Shown: piece by piece, positions 52,998 through 61,803 of the stretch | Position numbering within the stretch: position 1 is the first letter of the stretch | How the letters are laid out: each line of letters starts with the position of its first letter | NCBI RefSeq assembly: GCF_030160635.1 | Contig: NZ_BSOS01000088.1 | Span: 33,433 to 97,432, forward strand | Direction: 5' to 3' | Length of the DNA stretch: 64,000 nucleotides | Source of the DNA: Acidocella aquatica | GTDB taxonomy: Bacteria; Pseudomonadota; Alphaproteobacteria; Acetobacterales; Acetobacteraceae | Notes under the pieces: generated by a model | What the model saw: only the letters and a program-made list of their open reading frames with translations | What the model was told of the DNA's origin: nothing | Database searches by the model: none | Made by a program: the position numbers and the translations under genes

Positions 52998-54017
52998 ATG
53001 AAAATCGACCCTGAAATCTGGGCGCAGTTGCCTCCTTTGCCGCGCGAGGAACTCGTCGCCACCGTACAGCGCTATGAGTCCCTTGGGCTCAGCGGCCTTT
53101 GGTCGTCACAGACTTTTGCGGCACCGTTCGGCACGCTTTCGGCAGCTGGTGCCGTGAGCAAAACTTTGAAGCTTGGCACCGGCATCGCGCTGGCCTTCGT
53201 GCGGAGCCCTCTGGAGACCGCCTGCAACATTCTGGATCTGGACCGTTTGAGCGATGGGCGCGCCGTGCTGGGGCTGGGCTCGAGCGCGCAGAGCCTGAGC
53301 GAAGGAGCTTTTGGCGCCGCCTACGGTAAGCCGCTCGCGCATATGCGGGAAGTGATTTCCCTGGTGCGCCAGATTGTGGCCAAGGGACACACCGGCGAGT
53401 TGGAAATCCTTGAAGGTGAGTACCACAAGCTTGACCTACGCCATTTCCGTACCCTTAGCCCGCCGGTACGCACGGAGATTCCGATTTTCATGCCTGCGGT
53501 GTTCCAGAATGCCTGCACCATGGCCGGGGAAATTGCCGACGGCCTGCTTGGGCACCCGCTGTGGAACGAGACCTGGATTGCCGAGCAGGCCTCCCCGGCG
53601 TTGCAAAACGGCCTGGTGAAAGCCGGGCGAGCACGCAGTTCCGTAACGGTGAACCTGCAAATGTGGGTCGCAGTAAACGATGACCGCAAGGCCGCAATCG
53701 ATGATGCGCGGCCGACGGTCGCCTATTATAGCCAATCGCCGCAATATCTGCGCTACTTTGAAACCATTGGCTTTGGCGATGCCGCGCGCAGTTTGCAAGC
53801 CGCCTTTGCCGCAGGTGATATTGCGGGCATGATCGCTGCCTGTCCCGATGAAATGGTGGAAAGCATCGCTCTGGTGGGGCCTGCCTCGGAAGTACGCGCG
53901 CGGGTGGCCAAGCGGATGCAACATGCCGACGCCATTACACCGGTGGTACCGCATTATGCTTTGGCCGATGAGAAACTCGCTTTCTACGCCAGGGGCCTTG
54001 CTGACCTGTTCTATTAA
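52998..54017 (+). CDS. Luciferase-like (LLM-class) flavin monooxygenase
   Basis: 339 residues from the ATG at 52998; a TTG at 52971 would add nine residues. LKLGTGIALAFVRSPLETAC then NILDLDRLSDGRAVLGLGSS matches the 49042-50091 enzyme almost block by block, so they are paralogues. MPAVFQNACTMAGEIADGLLGHPLW is also family-typical. Likely an FMN-dependent oxygenase acting on the island's substrate. Rightward, second gene of the block led by the TetR regulator. Confidence 0.87.
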   Translation: MKIDPEIWAQLPPLPREELVATVQRYESLGLSGLWSSQTFAAPFGTLSAAGAVSKTLKLGTGIALAFVRSPLETACNILDLDRLSDGRAVLGLGSSAQSLSEGAFGAAYGKPLAHMREVISLVRQIVAKGHTGELEILEGEYHKLDLRHFRTLSPPVRTEIPIFMPAVFQNACTMAGEIADGLLGHPLWNETWIAEQASPALQNGLVKAGRARSSVTVNLQMWVAVNDDRKAAIDDARPTVAYYSQSPQYLRYFETIGFGDAARSLQAAFAAGDIAGMIAACPDEMVESIALVGPASEVRARVAKRMQHADAITPVVPHYALADEKLAFYARGLADLFY

Positions 54018-54091
54018 GATGGGCATGTCCACAAAGCGTTTAGGTGCGCCGCAACGGCTGCCGTGCCGGATTATAAAAAGGGAGATGTCTG

Positions 54092-54889
54092 ATGCGTCGG
54101 CTTGAAGGTAGAGTTGCAATTGTCACCGGTGGTGGCGGCGGAATTGGCGCCGCCGTAGCGCGCCGGCTGGTGGCCGAGGGGGCGCGCGTGGCGATCGCTG
54201 ATCTGATCGAGGACAGCGCCCGCCGCGCGGCCGAGCCGCTGGGGGACATGGCCCTCGCGGTGCAGTTTGACGCCGCCGCGCCGGAGTCGGTGAAAGCGTT
54301 GGTGGAGCGGACCGTTGCGCATTTCGGCCGGTTGGACATTCTGCATAATAACGCCGCGATGACCGACCCTGTGTTGCAGGCTCAGGACACCACGGCGATC
54401 GACATTCCAATCGAGGTCTGGAACACGACCATGTCGATTAATGTCACTGGCTACCTGCTCGGCTGTAAATATGCGCTGCCCTATATGATTAGCGCCGGGG
54501 CTGGCTCTATCATTAATACTGCTTCGGGGTCGGGCGTGATGGGTGATCTCGCACGGATTGCTTATGGGTCTTCAAAGGGCGCGATTATTGCGCTCACTAA
54601 ATATGTAGCCACGCAATACGGCCAGCAGGGTATCCGCTGTAACGCCATTGCACCTGGTGTGATATTGACCCCAGCGCTGGAAGCCACCGCTCCGGGCCTG
54701 AAGGAGATCATCAAGCGGCATGTGCTGACCAACCGCTTTGGCACGCCCGATGATATTGCCGCGTTGGTGGCGTTCCTCGCCAGCGACGAATCGGGGTACA
54801 TCACGGGTGAGTCAATTGGTATCAACGGTGGGTCGCTGGCGCATCAACCGCATTACGCGGACCTTGCCGCGGCGATGGCCGGCGCATAA
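54092..54889 (+). CDS. Short-chain dehydrogenase/reductase
   Basis: 265 residues. [21 protein letters not shown] is the cofactor motif, NNAAMTDP replaces the usual NNAG, the active site is NTASGSGVM with YGSSKGA, and IAPGVILTPAL follows. GGGAG ribosome-binding site. Acts on a hydroxyl or keto group in an unidentified substrate. It lies 74 bases after the LLM gene and 30 bases before the phosphotransferase gene. Confidence 0.88.
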   Translation: MRRLEGRVAIVTGGGGGIGAAVARRLVAEGARVAIADLIEDSARRAAEPLGDMALAVQFDAAAPESVKALVERTVAHFGRLDILHNNAAMTDPVLQAQDTTAIDIPIEVWNTTMSINVTGYLLGCKYALPYMISAGAGSIINTASGSGVMGDLARIAYGSSKGAIIALTKYVATQYGQQGIRCNAIAPGVILTPALEATAPGLKEIIKRHVLTNRFGTPDDIAALVAFLASDESGYITGESIGINGGSLAHQPHYADLAAAMAGA

Positions 54890-54919
54890 CCGAACCACCT
54901 GAACAGCGGAGCAAATATC

Positions 54920-56047
54920 GTGTTGGACTCTGAGACAATCACTCTGCGGCTGAAAAGCTGGCTGGCGCGCAAAAAGCCGGAATGGCTTGATCTTACAATG
55001 GCACCGCTGAATGTTCAGCTGGGTTCGGGGTTTTCGGCGGAAATATTTTTTGTTAATGTATCCTATAATGATGCTGCCGGCGCGCATGCCCGCACGCTGG
55101 TGGTGCGCGTGCAGCCGCAATCCTATGAAGTCGTGTTCGGCAGCGACCTTAAAATTCAGGCCAACATGATGAAGGCACTGAACGAAAAAGGCGGTGTTCC
55201 TGTGCCGGATTGGATCGGACTGGAGGAAGATACCGACCTGCTGGGCGCGCCATTTTTGGTGATGGGCCGTGTTGAAGGACAATCCGCCACGCAGCGGCCT
55301 AATTACAACGTTGAGGGCTTTCTGGTTGGTTTTTCGCCCGAGTTGCGCCACAAGGCATGGTCCAACGCCATTACAGCCTTTGCGAAACTACATGCGCTGG
55401 ATTGGAGGGATGGCTTCGCTTTTCTTGCGCGTCCGGACCGTGGCAAAACAGGGTTGGACCAGTATATTGGCTACATAAGGGAATGGCATGCCTTTGCCGG
55501 CAAAGGCCGTGCCATGCCGATTGCAGATGCGGCCATGGAGTATGTGCTGAAAAACAAGCCCGCCGAAGCGGATACCTGTGTTCTCTGGGGTGACCCGACA
55601 CCCTCAAACACCATGTTTATGCCTGATGGCAGTATCGCCGCGCTGATCGATTGGGAACTCGCGGCGCTTGGGCCTCCAGAACTTGACCTCTCCTGGTGGC
55701 TGTATTTCGATGACCTGTTTAGCCGCCGGTTCGGCGCCAAGCGCTTGCCCGGCCTGCCGACGCGTGAGGAGACCATCGCGATTTACGAAGCGGCTTCTGG
55801 CCGAAAAACGCGCGACATGGAATATTACGATATCGTCGCGGCTTTGCGCATGGCCCTTGTGGCAGTGGGCGCATTCGACCGGCAGGTTTCTATCGGCAAT
55901 ATTTCCGCCAATAACGAATCCCTGAATGCCAACCTGATGACGCTTTATCTTGCCGAGAAGCTCAATCTACCGTTACCGGTGCTCGGCGCGGATTTCACGG
56001 CCTTCATGAGCAACCTGACACCCGTCGAAAAAACCCCCGATCCATAA
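54920..56047 (+). CDS. APH-family phosphotransferase (ACAD10/11-like kinase)
   Basis: 375 residues from the GTG at 54920. The kinase-like fold has an N-lobe (VQLGSGFSAEIFFVNVSY, RTLVVRVQPQSYEVVFGS), the catalytic loop LWGDPTPSNTMF (Asp, with Trp where His is usual, common in this branch) and the metal Asp in ALIDWELAALGPPELDLSWW. Such kinases sit with acyl-CoA dehydrogenases; in the mammalian ACAD10/11 and the LvaA system they phosphorylate hydroxyacyl-CoA compounds. Here it is between an SDR and a ferredoxin. Substrate is inferred, not shown. Confidence 0.85.
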   Translation: MLDSETITLRLKSWLARKKPEWLDLTMAPLNVQLGSGFSAEIFFVNVSYNDAAGAHARTLVVRVQPQSYEVVFGSDLKIQANMMKALNEKGGVPVPDWIGLEEDTDLLGAPFLVMGRVEGQSATQRPNYNVEGFLVGFSPELRHKAWSNAITAFAKLHALDWRDGFAFLARPDRGKTGLDQYIGYIREWHAFAGKGRAMPIADAAMEYVLKNKPAEADTCVLWGDPTPSNTMFMPDGSIAALIDWELAALGPPELDLSWWLYFDDLFSRRFGAKRLPGLPTREETIAIYEAASGRKTRDMEYYDIVAALRMALVAVGAFDRQVSIGNISANNESLNANLMTLYLAEKLNLPLPVLGADFTAFMSNLTPVEKTPDP

Positions 56048-56067
56048 AACTGAGACAAGGATTTAAA

Positions 56068-56382
56068 ATGCCGAAGATCACCTACGTCCAGCCCAGCGGA
56101 AGTTCAGAAACTTTTGAGATTCCCATTGGGAATTCTGTGATGCAAGGCGCTGTAAACAACAACGTTTCCGGTGTTCCGGCGGAGTGCGGTGGCGCCGCGG
56201 CCTGCGCGACTTGCCTTGTGTATGTCGCGCCGGAATGGGTTTCCCGCTTACCAGCCCGCCAACTGCTGGAAGAGTCGATGCTCGACAACGATGATCCGAA
56301 ATATGCACAGCTACGATTGTCATGTCAGGTCAAGGTGACCGAGGAACTCGACGGCCTGGTTGTAGAGGTCACTGCTCTTTAA
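56068..56382 (+). CDS. [2Fe-2S] ferredoxin, adrenodoxin/putidaredoxin type
   Basis: 104 residues. The cluster motif is AECGGAAACATC (Cys-x5-Cys-x2-Cys, with Cys at ECGG, ACA and TC) and the fourth Cys in RLSCQV. This adrenodoxin-like pattern feeds electrons to cytochromes P450 or Rieske oxygenases. No P450 is in the window, so the split Rieske oxygenase is the likeliest partner, with a reductase encoded elsewhere. It follows the kinase gene by 20 bases in the same transcript. Confidence 0.93.
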   Translation: MPKITYVQPSGSSETFEIPIGNSVMQGAVNNNVSGVPAECGGAAACATCLVYVAPEWVSRLPARQLLEESMLDNDDPKYAQLRLSCQVKVTEELDGLVVEVTAL

Positions 56383-56456
56383 ATTAAAGCAATTTTCTGC
56401 CAACTGAACGAAAGCGATGAATTTCAGTGAATCATCTTTCTAATCAGGATTTTACC

Positions 56457-57299
56457 ATGGAACAAAAGCAAGCCGGCAACCGGCTGCGCGGCAAGGTCGC
56501 TCTGGTTACCGGCGGCGGGCGGGGCATTGGCCGCGCCGTGTGCCTTAAGCTTGCAAGTGAAGGCGCTCGGCTGGTGATTAACGACCTTGACGCCAAAGTT
56601 GCCCATGAAATCGCCGGCGCCATCAAAGCCGAAGGCGGTCAGGCCGTGATTTGTGCCGGCAGCGTCACCGCACCGGATTTTGGCGACCGTTTCATCGCCA
56701 CCGCGTTGGAAGAGTTCGGAGATGTCGATATCATCGTGAATAATGCCGGATTTACCTGGGACGGCATGGCCGTGCGCATGAGCGATGAGCAGTTCGACGC
56801 CATTCTGGATGTGCATGTGAAGGCGCCATTTCGCATTTTACGCGCGGCCGGGCGCTATTTCCGGGAAGCGGCTGCCAGCGAGGCTGCCGCAGGGACATCG
56901 CGGCATCGCAAGGTCGTTAACGTGTCTTCGATCGTCGGCCTGGGCGGCAATGTCGGGCAGATCAACTATTCCACGGCCAAGGCGGGGATTGTCGGCATGA
57001 CGAAGACGCTTGCGAAAGAATGGGGCCGCTTTCTTGTTAACGTCAACGCCGTCGCGTTCGGGTTGATCGAAACGCGACTCACCGCCGTGGTGCAGCAGAA
57101 AACCATGATCGAAGTTGATGGCCATGAAGTTGGCGTTGGCATGCCGGCGGAGAGTGTACAGGCAATGCGTGCCGCGATTCCGTTTGGCCGCGCCGGTACG
57201 CCGGAGGAAGCGGCGGGGGCGATCTTTCTGCTTTGCCTGCCAGAGGCCGATTATATCTCCGGCCAGGTGATTGCTGTCACCGGCGGTATGTCGACTTAA
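56457..57299 (+). CDS. Short-chain dehydrogenase/reductase
   Basis: 280 residues from the ATG at 56457; a GTG ten codons earlier is alternative. GKVALVTGGGRGIGRAVCLKL is the cofactor motif, NNAGFTWDGMAV follows, the catalytic segment is NVSSIVGLGGNVGQINYSTAKAG and FGLIETRLT replaces the usual PG. FabG-like appearance with an inserted AASEAAAGTSRHR segment before the active site. Likely a hydroxyacyl dehydrogenase; substrate unknown. The stop is followed by the racemase start 4 bases later. Confidence 0.88.
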   Translation: MEQKQAGNRLRGKVALVTGGGRGIGRAVCLKLASEGARLVINDLDAKVAHEIAGAIKAEGGQAVICAGSVTAPDFGDRFIATALEEFGDVDIIVNNAGFTWDGMAVRMSDEQFDAILDVHVKAPFRILRAAGRYFREAAASEAAAGTSRHRKVVNVSSIVGLGGNVGQINYSTAKAGIVGMTKTLAKEWGRFLVNVNAVAFGLIETRLTAVVQQKTMIEVDGHEVGVGMPAESVQAMRAAIPFGRAGTPEEAAGAIFLLCLPEADYISGQVIAVTGGMST

Positions 57300-57303
57300 G
57301 CCC

Positions 57304-58401
57304 ATGGGCAAGGGACCGCTGCACGGTTTTCGTATCGTCGAATTCGAAGGGCTGGGGCCGGTGCCGTTCTGCGGCATGCTGCTGGCGGGGTTAGGTGCCG
57401 AGGTGGTGCGCATTGTGCGCGATGGCGTCGAATCGGCCTATGCAGATGTTGGCGGCGCCATATTATTCCGAGGGCGGACGGCGGTGACGGCTAACCTGAA
57501 ATCTCCCGCCGACCGGGACGCGATTTTGCAACTGATCGCCAGTGCTGACGCCGTCTTGGAAGGCTACCGTCCCGGCGTGCTGGAGCGCCTTGGGCTTGGC
57601 CCCGCCCCAGCGCTCGCAGCCAATCCGCGCCTGGTTTACGCCCGCATGACAGGCTGGGGGCAGGAAGGCCCGCTTAGCCTGCGCGCGGGACATGACATTA
57701 ACTACATTGCCATAACTGGCGCGCTGAATGCCATTGGCAACCCTGGCGAACCACCCACCATACCACTCAATCTGATCGGTGATTATGGTGGAGGTGCAAT
57801 GTTTCTGGCGACCGGCGTGCTCGCCGCCTTGCTGGAGGCGCAACGCTCCGGCCAGGGCCAGGTTGTCGATGTGGCGATGACGGACGGGACTGCATTGTTG
57901 ATGAGTCTGTTTCAGGCGCTTTCGCAGGCCGGCCAATGGAGCGAGGAACGCGGTGCCAATTTGCTGGATGGCGGGCGGCCGTTCTATCGTTGCTATGAAT
58001 GCGCGGATGGCAAATATGTTGCCGTAGGCGCGCTGGAACCGCAATTTTATGCGAACCTGCTGAGGATTACCGGTATTGCCGCGAAACCCAAGGACCAGAA
58101 CGACGCCAGCCTGTGGCCGCAACTTAGCGCGCAACTGGAAGCGACGTTCAAACGTAAAACGCGCGACGAATGGGCCGCTTTGTTCGATTCTGAGGATGCT
58201 TGCGTTAGCCCAGTGCTCTCGATGCTCGAAGCGCCCGCCCATGCGCATAACCAAGCGAGGGGCACCTTCGTGGTGCAGGAGCATATCATGCAGGCAGCAC
58301 CGGCCCCGCGGTTCAGCCGTTCCGGCGAGACCTTGCCCGGCGCGGCGCCAGTGACGCTCGACCTTGCGACGGCGCTTTCGCAATGGCACACGGGACGTTA
58401 A
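57304..58401 (+). CDS. Alpha-methylacyl-CoA racemase (AMACR type)
   Basis: 365 residues. Epimerises 2-methylacyl-CoA thioesters so that only one stereoisomer enters beta-oxidation. It belongs to the CoA-transferase III superfamily but has the racemase residues: His130 in RAGHDINYIAITGAL, Asp160 in LNLIGDYGGGAMF and Glu245 in GALEPQFY. The start FEGLGPVPFCGMLLAGLGAEV and the C-terminal CVSPVLSMLE match mycobacterial MCR closely. A Cys-rich CoA-transferase Asp nucleophile pattern is not seen. Its presence means the degraded chain is methyl-branched. Confidence 0.88.
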   Translation: MGKGPLHGFRIVEFEGLGPVPFCGMLLAGLGAEVVRIVRDGVESAYADVGGAILFRGRTAVTANLKSPADRDAILQLIASADAVLEGYRPGVLERLGLGPAPALAANPRLVYARMTGWGQEGPLSLRAGHDINYIAITGALNAIGNPGEPPTIPLNLIGDYGGGAMFLATGVLAALLEAQRSGQGQVVDVAMTDGTALLMSLFQALSQAGQWSEERGANLLDGGRPFYRCYECADGKYVAVGALEPQFYANLLRITGIAAKPKDQNDASLWPQLSAQLEATFKRKTRDEWAALFDSEDACVSPVLSMLEAPAHAHNQARGTFVVQEHIMQAAPAPRFSRSGETLPGAAPVTLDLATALSQWHTGR

Positions 58402-59807
58402 TTTTCTAAAATCTGTCGCGGCCATAAAGCCGCGGCGAGGGCAAGGATTTCAGCCTGATCTGCAGCCAAGATATGGCCGGCGGAAATGGCATCAGATAGG
58501 GCGGCGCTGAACTTTCTACTGTATTCCTGCCATCCGCCGGGATAAAGCCGGGCGAGCGTTCGTGAGTCGAACGGCGAAGTGGAGCCGAACAGCATGGCAA
58601 AGCCACCCGGGGACTGCCCAAGGCCGGATAGCCTGGCCGTTGGAACGTCCACCCAGGGCGACCTGACCCCGCCCAGAGCGTTGCCCAGAGCATCGGTCAT
58701 CAGCGAGGGCCGCAGACCGTCATTTGCCGCGAGACGGGGTGCGCTGGCAGGCGCTTGCCCGGTACTGACCCATTTCGCCAGGGCGTTCAGCGCGGCTTGC
58801 AAAACATAGTGATGCTGAGGAGCCGCATTCATCGGACTATCCAGAACCTGCCCAAAAAACGTACTGATGGGCGTAAAGGCGGTTGCGAGCGCCTCGATTG
58901 GGGCTGTACCAGTATCTATCGCAGCGCCGAGCATCACGTAAGTATCAGCATGCGCGGTGCCTGCTACTTCCCAGGTGCGGATGAGCCCGGTGTCGGCTTG
59001 ACGTGCCGGCAGATAGCCGATCAACGGCGCCATAAGGTCCGTTTCCGTGATAAACATCAGCACCGGTACGCGCACGCAGGGGCTAATTATCACGTTCAGC
59101 CCGGTGTAATTAGGGTCGCGGTTCTGACTGCTCGGCACATAGTTGCCGTTTATAGGCGTGGCCCCCCTGAAGCGGGAATGAACTAAAAAGCCGTCAAAGA
59201 TTTTATCCAGCGGGTCAATCACATTCACATAGGTAGTGAGGAACGAGGCTGACTGTGACTCACCCATGGCGATGACATGCCGGGACGAAAGTTCGCCAAG
59301 AATACCCCCCTGCCCCGTTACCAGAGCCAGCCGCGATGCTTGGCTGAAAATATCGAATGCGTAGGCGTCGCCAGGATGCTTCAGGCGGGCGTAACGGTCT
59401 GGATCGGCTTGTTTCAGGGGGAGAATCCCAGGGATGCCGGTATTGCTACCCTCCAGGCCGATTTTTTGCGCCGAGACGCCGATATAGGCATAGCCGCCGC
59501 GCACGATCTCGCGGTGGAGATAGCTCCACTCCGGCGCCGCATCCGTACCACTGCTGACATTGAGCCATTCAACCAGGACGATGCCGTTGAAAGCCGCGGG
59601 TGTGGATGGCCGCACGGTGAGCAAACGGGTATTAAACGGCGCGGTTCGGGAATCGGCCAAGCCAGCGCCCGCGGGCGCGGCGGCAATTTTATACCGCTTG
59701 GCTCGCCCCGAGATAAAATACTCTTCGATAACGTAGCCCGGCGGCGGCACGTCAAACGTGCCTCGGCCAAGCGTTATACGGCCAGGAATCGGACCGTATG
59801 TTTTCAT
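58398..59807 (-). CDS. Alpha/beta-hydrolase-domain protein, secreted-type family
   Basis: 469 residues from the ATG at 59807; a GTG at 59819 is an alternative that adds four residues. VEWLNVSSGTDAAPEWSYLH is a strong family signature, the nucleophile Ser lies in AMGESQSASFL, and the His in EVAGTAHADTYVM. I take it to be the large abhydrolase family (formerly DUF) that includes esterases of unknown substrate; no signal peptide is evident. Its 3' end overlaps the racemase gene's end by 4 bases. Last gene of the GntR-led leftward operon. Confidence 0.83.
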   Translation of the reverse strand: MKTYGPIPGRITLGRGTFDVPPPGYVIEEYFISGRAKRYKIAAAPAGAGLADSRTAPFNTRLLTVRPSTPAAFNGIVLVEWLNVSSGTDAAPEWSYLHREIVRGGYAYIGVSAQKIGLEGSNTGIPGILPLKQADPDRYARLKHPGDAYAFDIFSQASRLALVTGQGGILGELSSRHVIAMGESQSASFLTTYVNVIDPLDKIFDGFLVHSRFRGATPINGNYVPSSQNRDPNYTGLNVIISPCVRVPVLMFITETDLMAPLIGYLPARQADTGLIRTWEVAGTAHADTYVMLGAAIDTGTAPIEALATAFTPISTFFGQVLDSPMNAAPQHHYVLQAALNALAKWVSTGQAPASAPRLAANDGLRPSLMTDALGNALGGVRSPWVDVPTARLSGLGQSPGGFAMLFGSTSPFDSRTLARLYPGGWQEYSRKFSAALSDAISAGHILAADQAEILALAAALWPRQILEN

Positions 59808-59822
59808 GCCCTGGGGCACCAG

Positions 59823-60605
59823 CTAGCCGGCAACCCAGCCACCATCGGCCGGCAAAATCGCACCATTCACAAACGATGCTGCGTCGGAGGCAAGGAAGAG
59901 CGCAATAGTCGCGATCTGGTCTGGTGCGGCGATGCGGTCGTTCACGGCCAGAATCGGCCCATACAGCGCCAGACCGGCAGGATCAAACGCGGCCAGCCCC
60001 AGCCCGCCGGAGACATTGGTGTCTACCGCGCCCGGGCAAATCGCGTTGCAGCGGATACCGCGCTTTGCGTAGGCCCAGGCTGTGTTTTTGGTTAGCCCAA
60101 CGATTGCATGCTTGGAGGCGGTATAGGCCGCCCCGGCAGAACCACCACGAAGCCCGGCGATGGAGGCAGTGTTGATGATCGCGCCTGCCCCGCGTTCCAG
60201 CATATGCGGGAGCACCGCGCGGGTGCCGTACATGACACTGCTAAGATTAATGCGGAGAATGCGGTCCCACTGCGCGGTTGTGACATCACCCACCGGCTCC
60301 ATGCGGTCCATGACTCCGGCGTTGTTGCACAGCACGTCGATCCGGCCCCAGGTGGATGCGGCGAGGGCCACCATTGTATTCACGCTGGCCTCGTCGCCGA
60401 CATCGGTGATCGAAACAATTGAGTTTCCGCCGTTGATTTTTATCAATTCATGGGTTTCCGCCGCGGTTTTGGCGCCGACATCGGCGACCAGGACTTTTGC
60501 GCCCGTGCCGGCAAAGCGCAGCGCCATGGCCCGTCCGATTCCCGAGCCGGCGCCTGTGACGATAACGACTTTTTCCGCGAGATCCTGTGCTACATTTTTT
60601 GTCAT
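59823..60605 (-). CDS. Short-chain dehydrogenase/reductase
   Basis: 260 residues. EKVVIVTGAGSGIGRAMALRF, CNNAGVMDRMEP, NTASIAGLRGG and YTASKHAIVG are the cofactor, NNAG, catalytic Ser and YxxxK motifs, followed by ICPGAVDTNVS. A C-terminal insert (GLAAFDPAGLALYGP) is unusual and may shape the substrate pocket. Leftward, after the acyl-CoA dehydrogenase gene (25-base gap) and 3 bases upstream of the hydrolase region. Confidence 0.9.
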   Translation of the reverse strand: MTKNVAQDLAEKVVIVTGAGSGIGRAMALRFAGTGAKVLVADVGAKTAAETHELIKINGGNSIVSITDVGDEASVNTMVALAASTWGRIDVLCNNAGVMDRMEPVGDVTTAQWDRILRINLSSVMYGTRAVLPHMLERGAGAIINTASIAGLRGGSAGAAYTASKHAIVGLTKNTAWAYAKRGIRCNAICPGAVDTNVSGGLGLAAFDPAGLALYGPILAVNDRIAAPDQIATIALFLASDAASFVNGAILPADGGWVAG

Positions 60606-60630
60606 GGATATTTCCTCCGATTAAGCATAT

Positions 60631-61803
60631 TCAAAATGAGCGCGGCAAACCAAGATTTTCGGCGATGCCGTTGCGGACCATTTCATTGGTGATGGGCCCG
60701 ATGCGCCACAGCCGGGAATCGCGCCAGTAGCGTTGCATGTCGGTCTCCGCTGAATAGCCCATGCCACCCAATATCTGAATCCCAAGGTCGGCCGCTTGGT
60801 TGGCATTCTCGGAAGCTATCAGTTTGAGCATATTGGCCTCGTTACCAACGTTTTCACCTTTACTCTGCTTCCAGGCGCAATAATGCAACATCAACTCGGT
60901 AGTGGTCTGCATCGTCGCGATATCGGCCACGTAATGCTGCAAAGCCTGGAACTGCCCGATGGGTTTTCCGAAAGCGTGGCGCTGTTTCATGTAATCCACG
61001 GCGTCCTCGAGGATACCGTCAATCACGCCAAGGCAAAAAGCGCCGACCATGATCCGCTCGTTGTTGAGCGTGGGCAGAAGCATGTACCAGGCTCGGTCCG
61101 GCTCGCCGAGAACATTCTCATCGGCGACGAACACATCTGCTAAATGCACGGAACACGAACCCATGGAGCGCATGCCAAGCTTGGCAAGCGGGGTGATGGT
61201 CAAACCCGGCGTGTTATTGGTGGGCACCCAGAACAGCGTAAGGCCCTGGTGTTTCTTCGCCACGTTTTTATCGGTGCGGGCAATGCACAGCAGATAATCC
61301 GCCACATGCGCGGAGGAGCTCCATATCTTCTCGCCGTTGATCTTCCAGCCGCCCTCAACGCGTTCGGCGTTGGTGCGCATCGAACCAAGAAGGTCAGTGC
61401 CGCCGGATGGTTCAGTGAACGCGATGGCGGCTTTGAGTTGGCCGGTTGAGATCAGTGGCAGATATTTCTTTTTTTGCGCTTCAGTGCCATAGAGCCCGAT
61501 GGATTTGGAGCCTGCGAAAGAGGTAATGCCCCATATCCAGGCGAGGCCACCGAGCGAGCGTGCCAATTCGCGCGCGAGCAGCATCTGCATGATAACGTCG
61601 CCGCCCTGACCGCCATATTCCTCGGGAATGCCGACGCCATGAAACCCGGCGGCGGTGAACTTATCCCATAATTCGAACGGGTAATTATGCTCGTCACGCT
61701 CCAGCTCGCGCGCCCATTTCTTTGGCGCCTCCGCGTCAACCCAGCGGTGCACTGTGTCACGGAATGCGCGGCACTCCTCCGGTAATGAAAAATCCATTAT
61801 CAT
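60631..61803 (-). CDS. Acyl-CoA dehydrogenase
   Basis: 390 residues. AIAFTEPSGGTDLLGSMRT, INGEKIWSSSA and RHAFGKPIGQFQALQHYVADI are typical. The C-terminal RIGPITNEM lacks the medium-chain Glu, and Glu in LNNERIMVGA suits the helix-G base. The ATG at 61803 overlaps the GntR stop by 4 bases (ATGA), so regulator and enzyme are coupled; another ATG two codons in has better spacing to AAAGGA. Acts on a branched or cyclic acyl-CoA. Confidence 0.92.
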   Translation of the reverse strand: MIMDFSLPEECRAFRDTVHRWVDAEAPKKWARELERDEHNYPFELWDKFTAAGFHGVGIPEEYGGQGGDVIMQMLLARELARSLGGLAWIWGITSFAGSKSIGLYGTEAQKKKYLPLISTGQLKAAIAFTEPSGGTDLLGSMRTNAERVEGGWKINGEKIWSSSAHVADYLLCIARTDKNVAKKHQGLTLFWVPTNNTPGLTITPLAKLGMRSMGSCSVHLADVFVADENVLGEPDRAWYMLLPTLNNERIMVGAFCLGVIDGILEDAVDYMKQRHAFGKPIGQFQALQHYVADIATMQTTTELMLHYCAWKQSKGENVGNEANMLKLIASENANQAADLGIQILGGMGYSAETDMQRYWRDSRLWRIGPITNEMVRNGIAENLGLPRSF

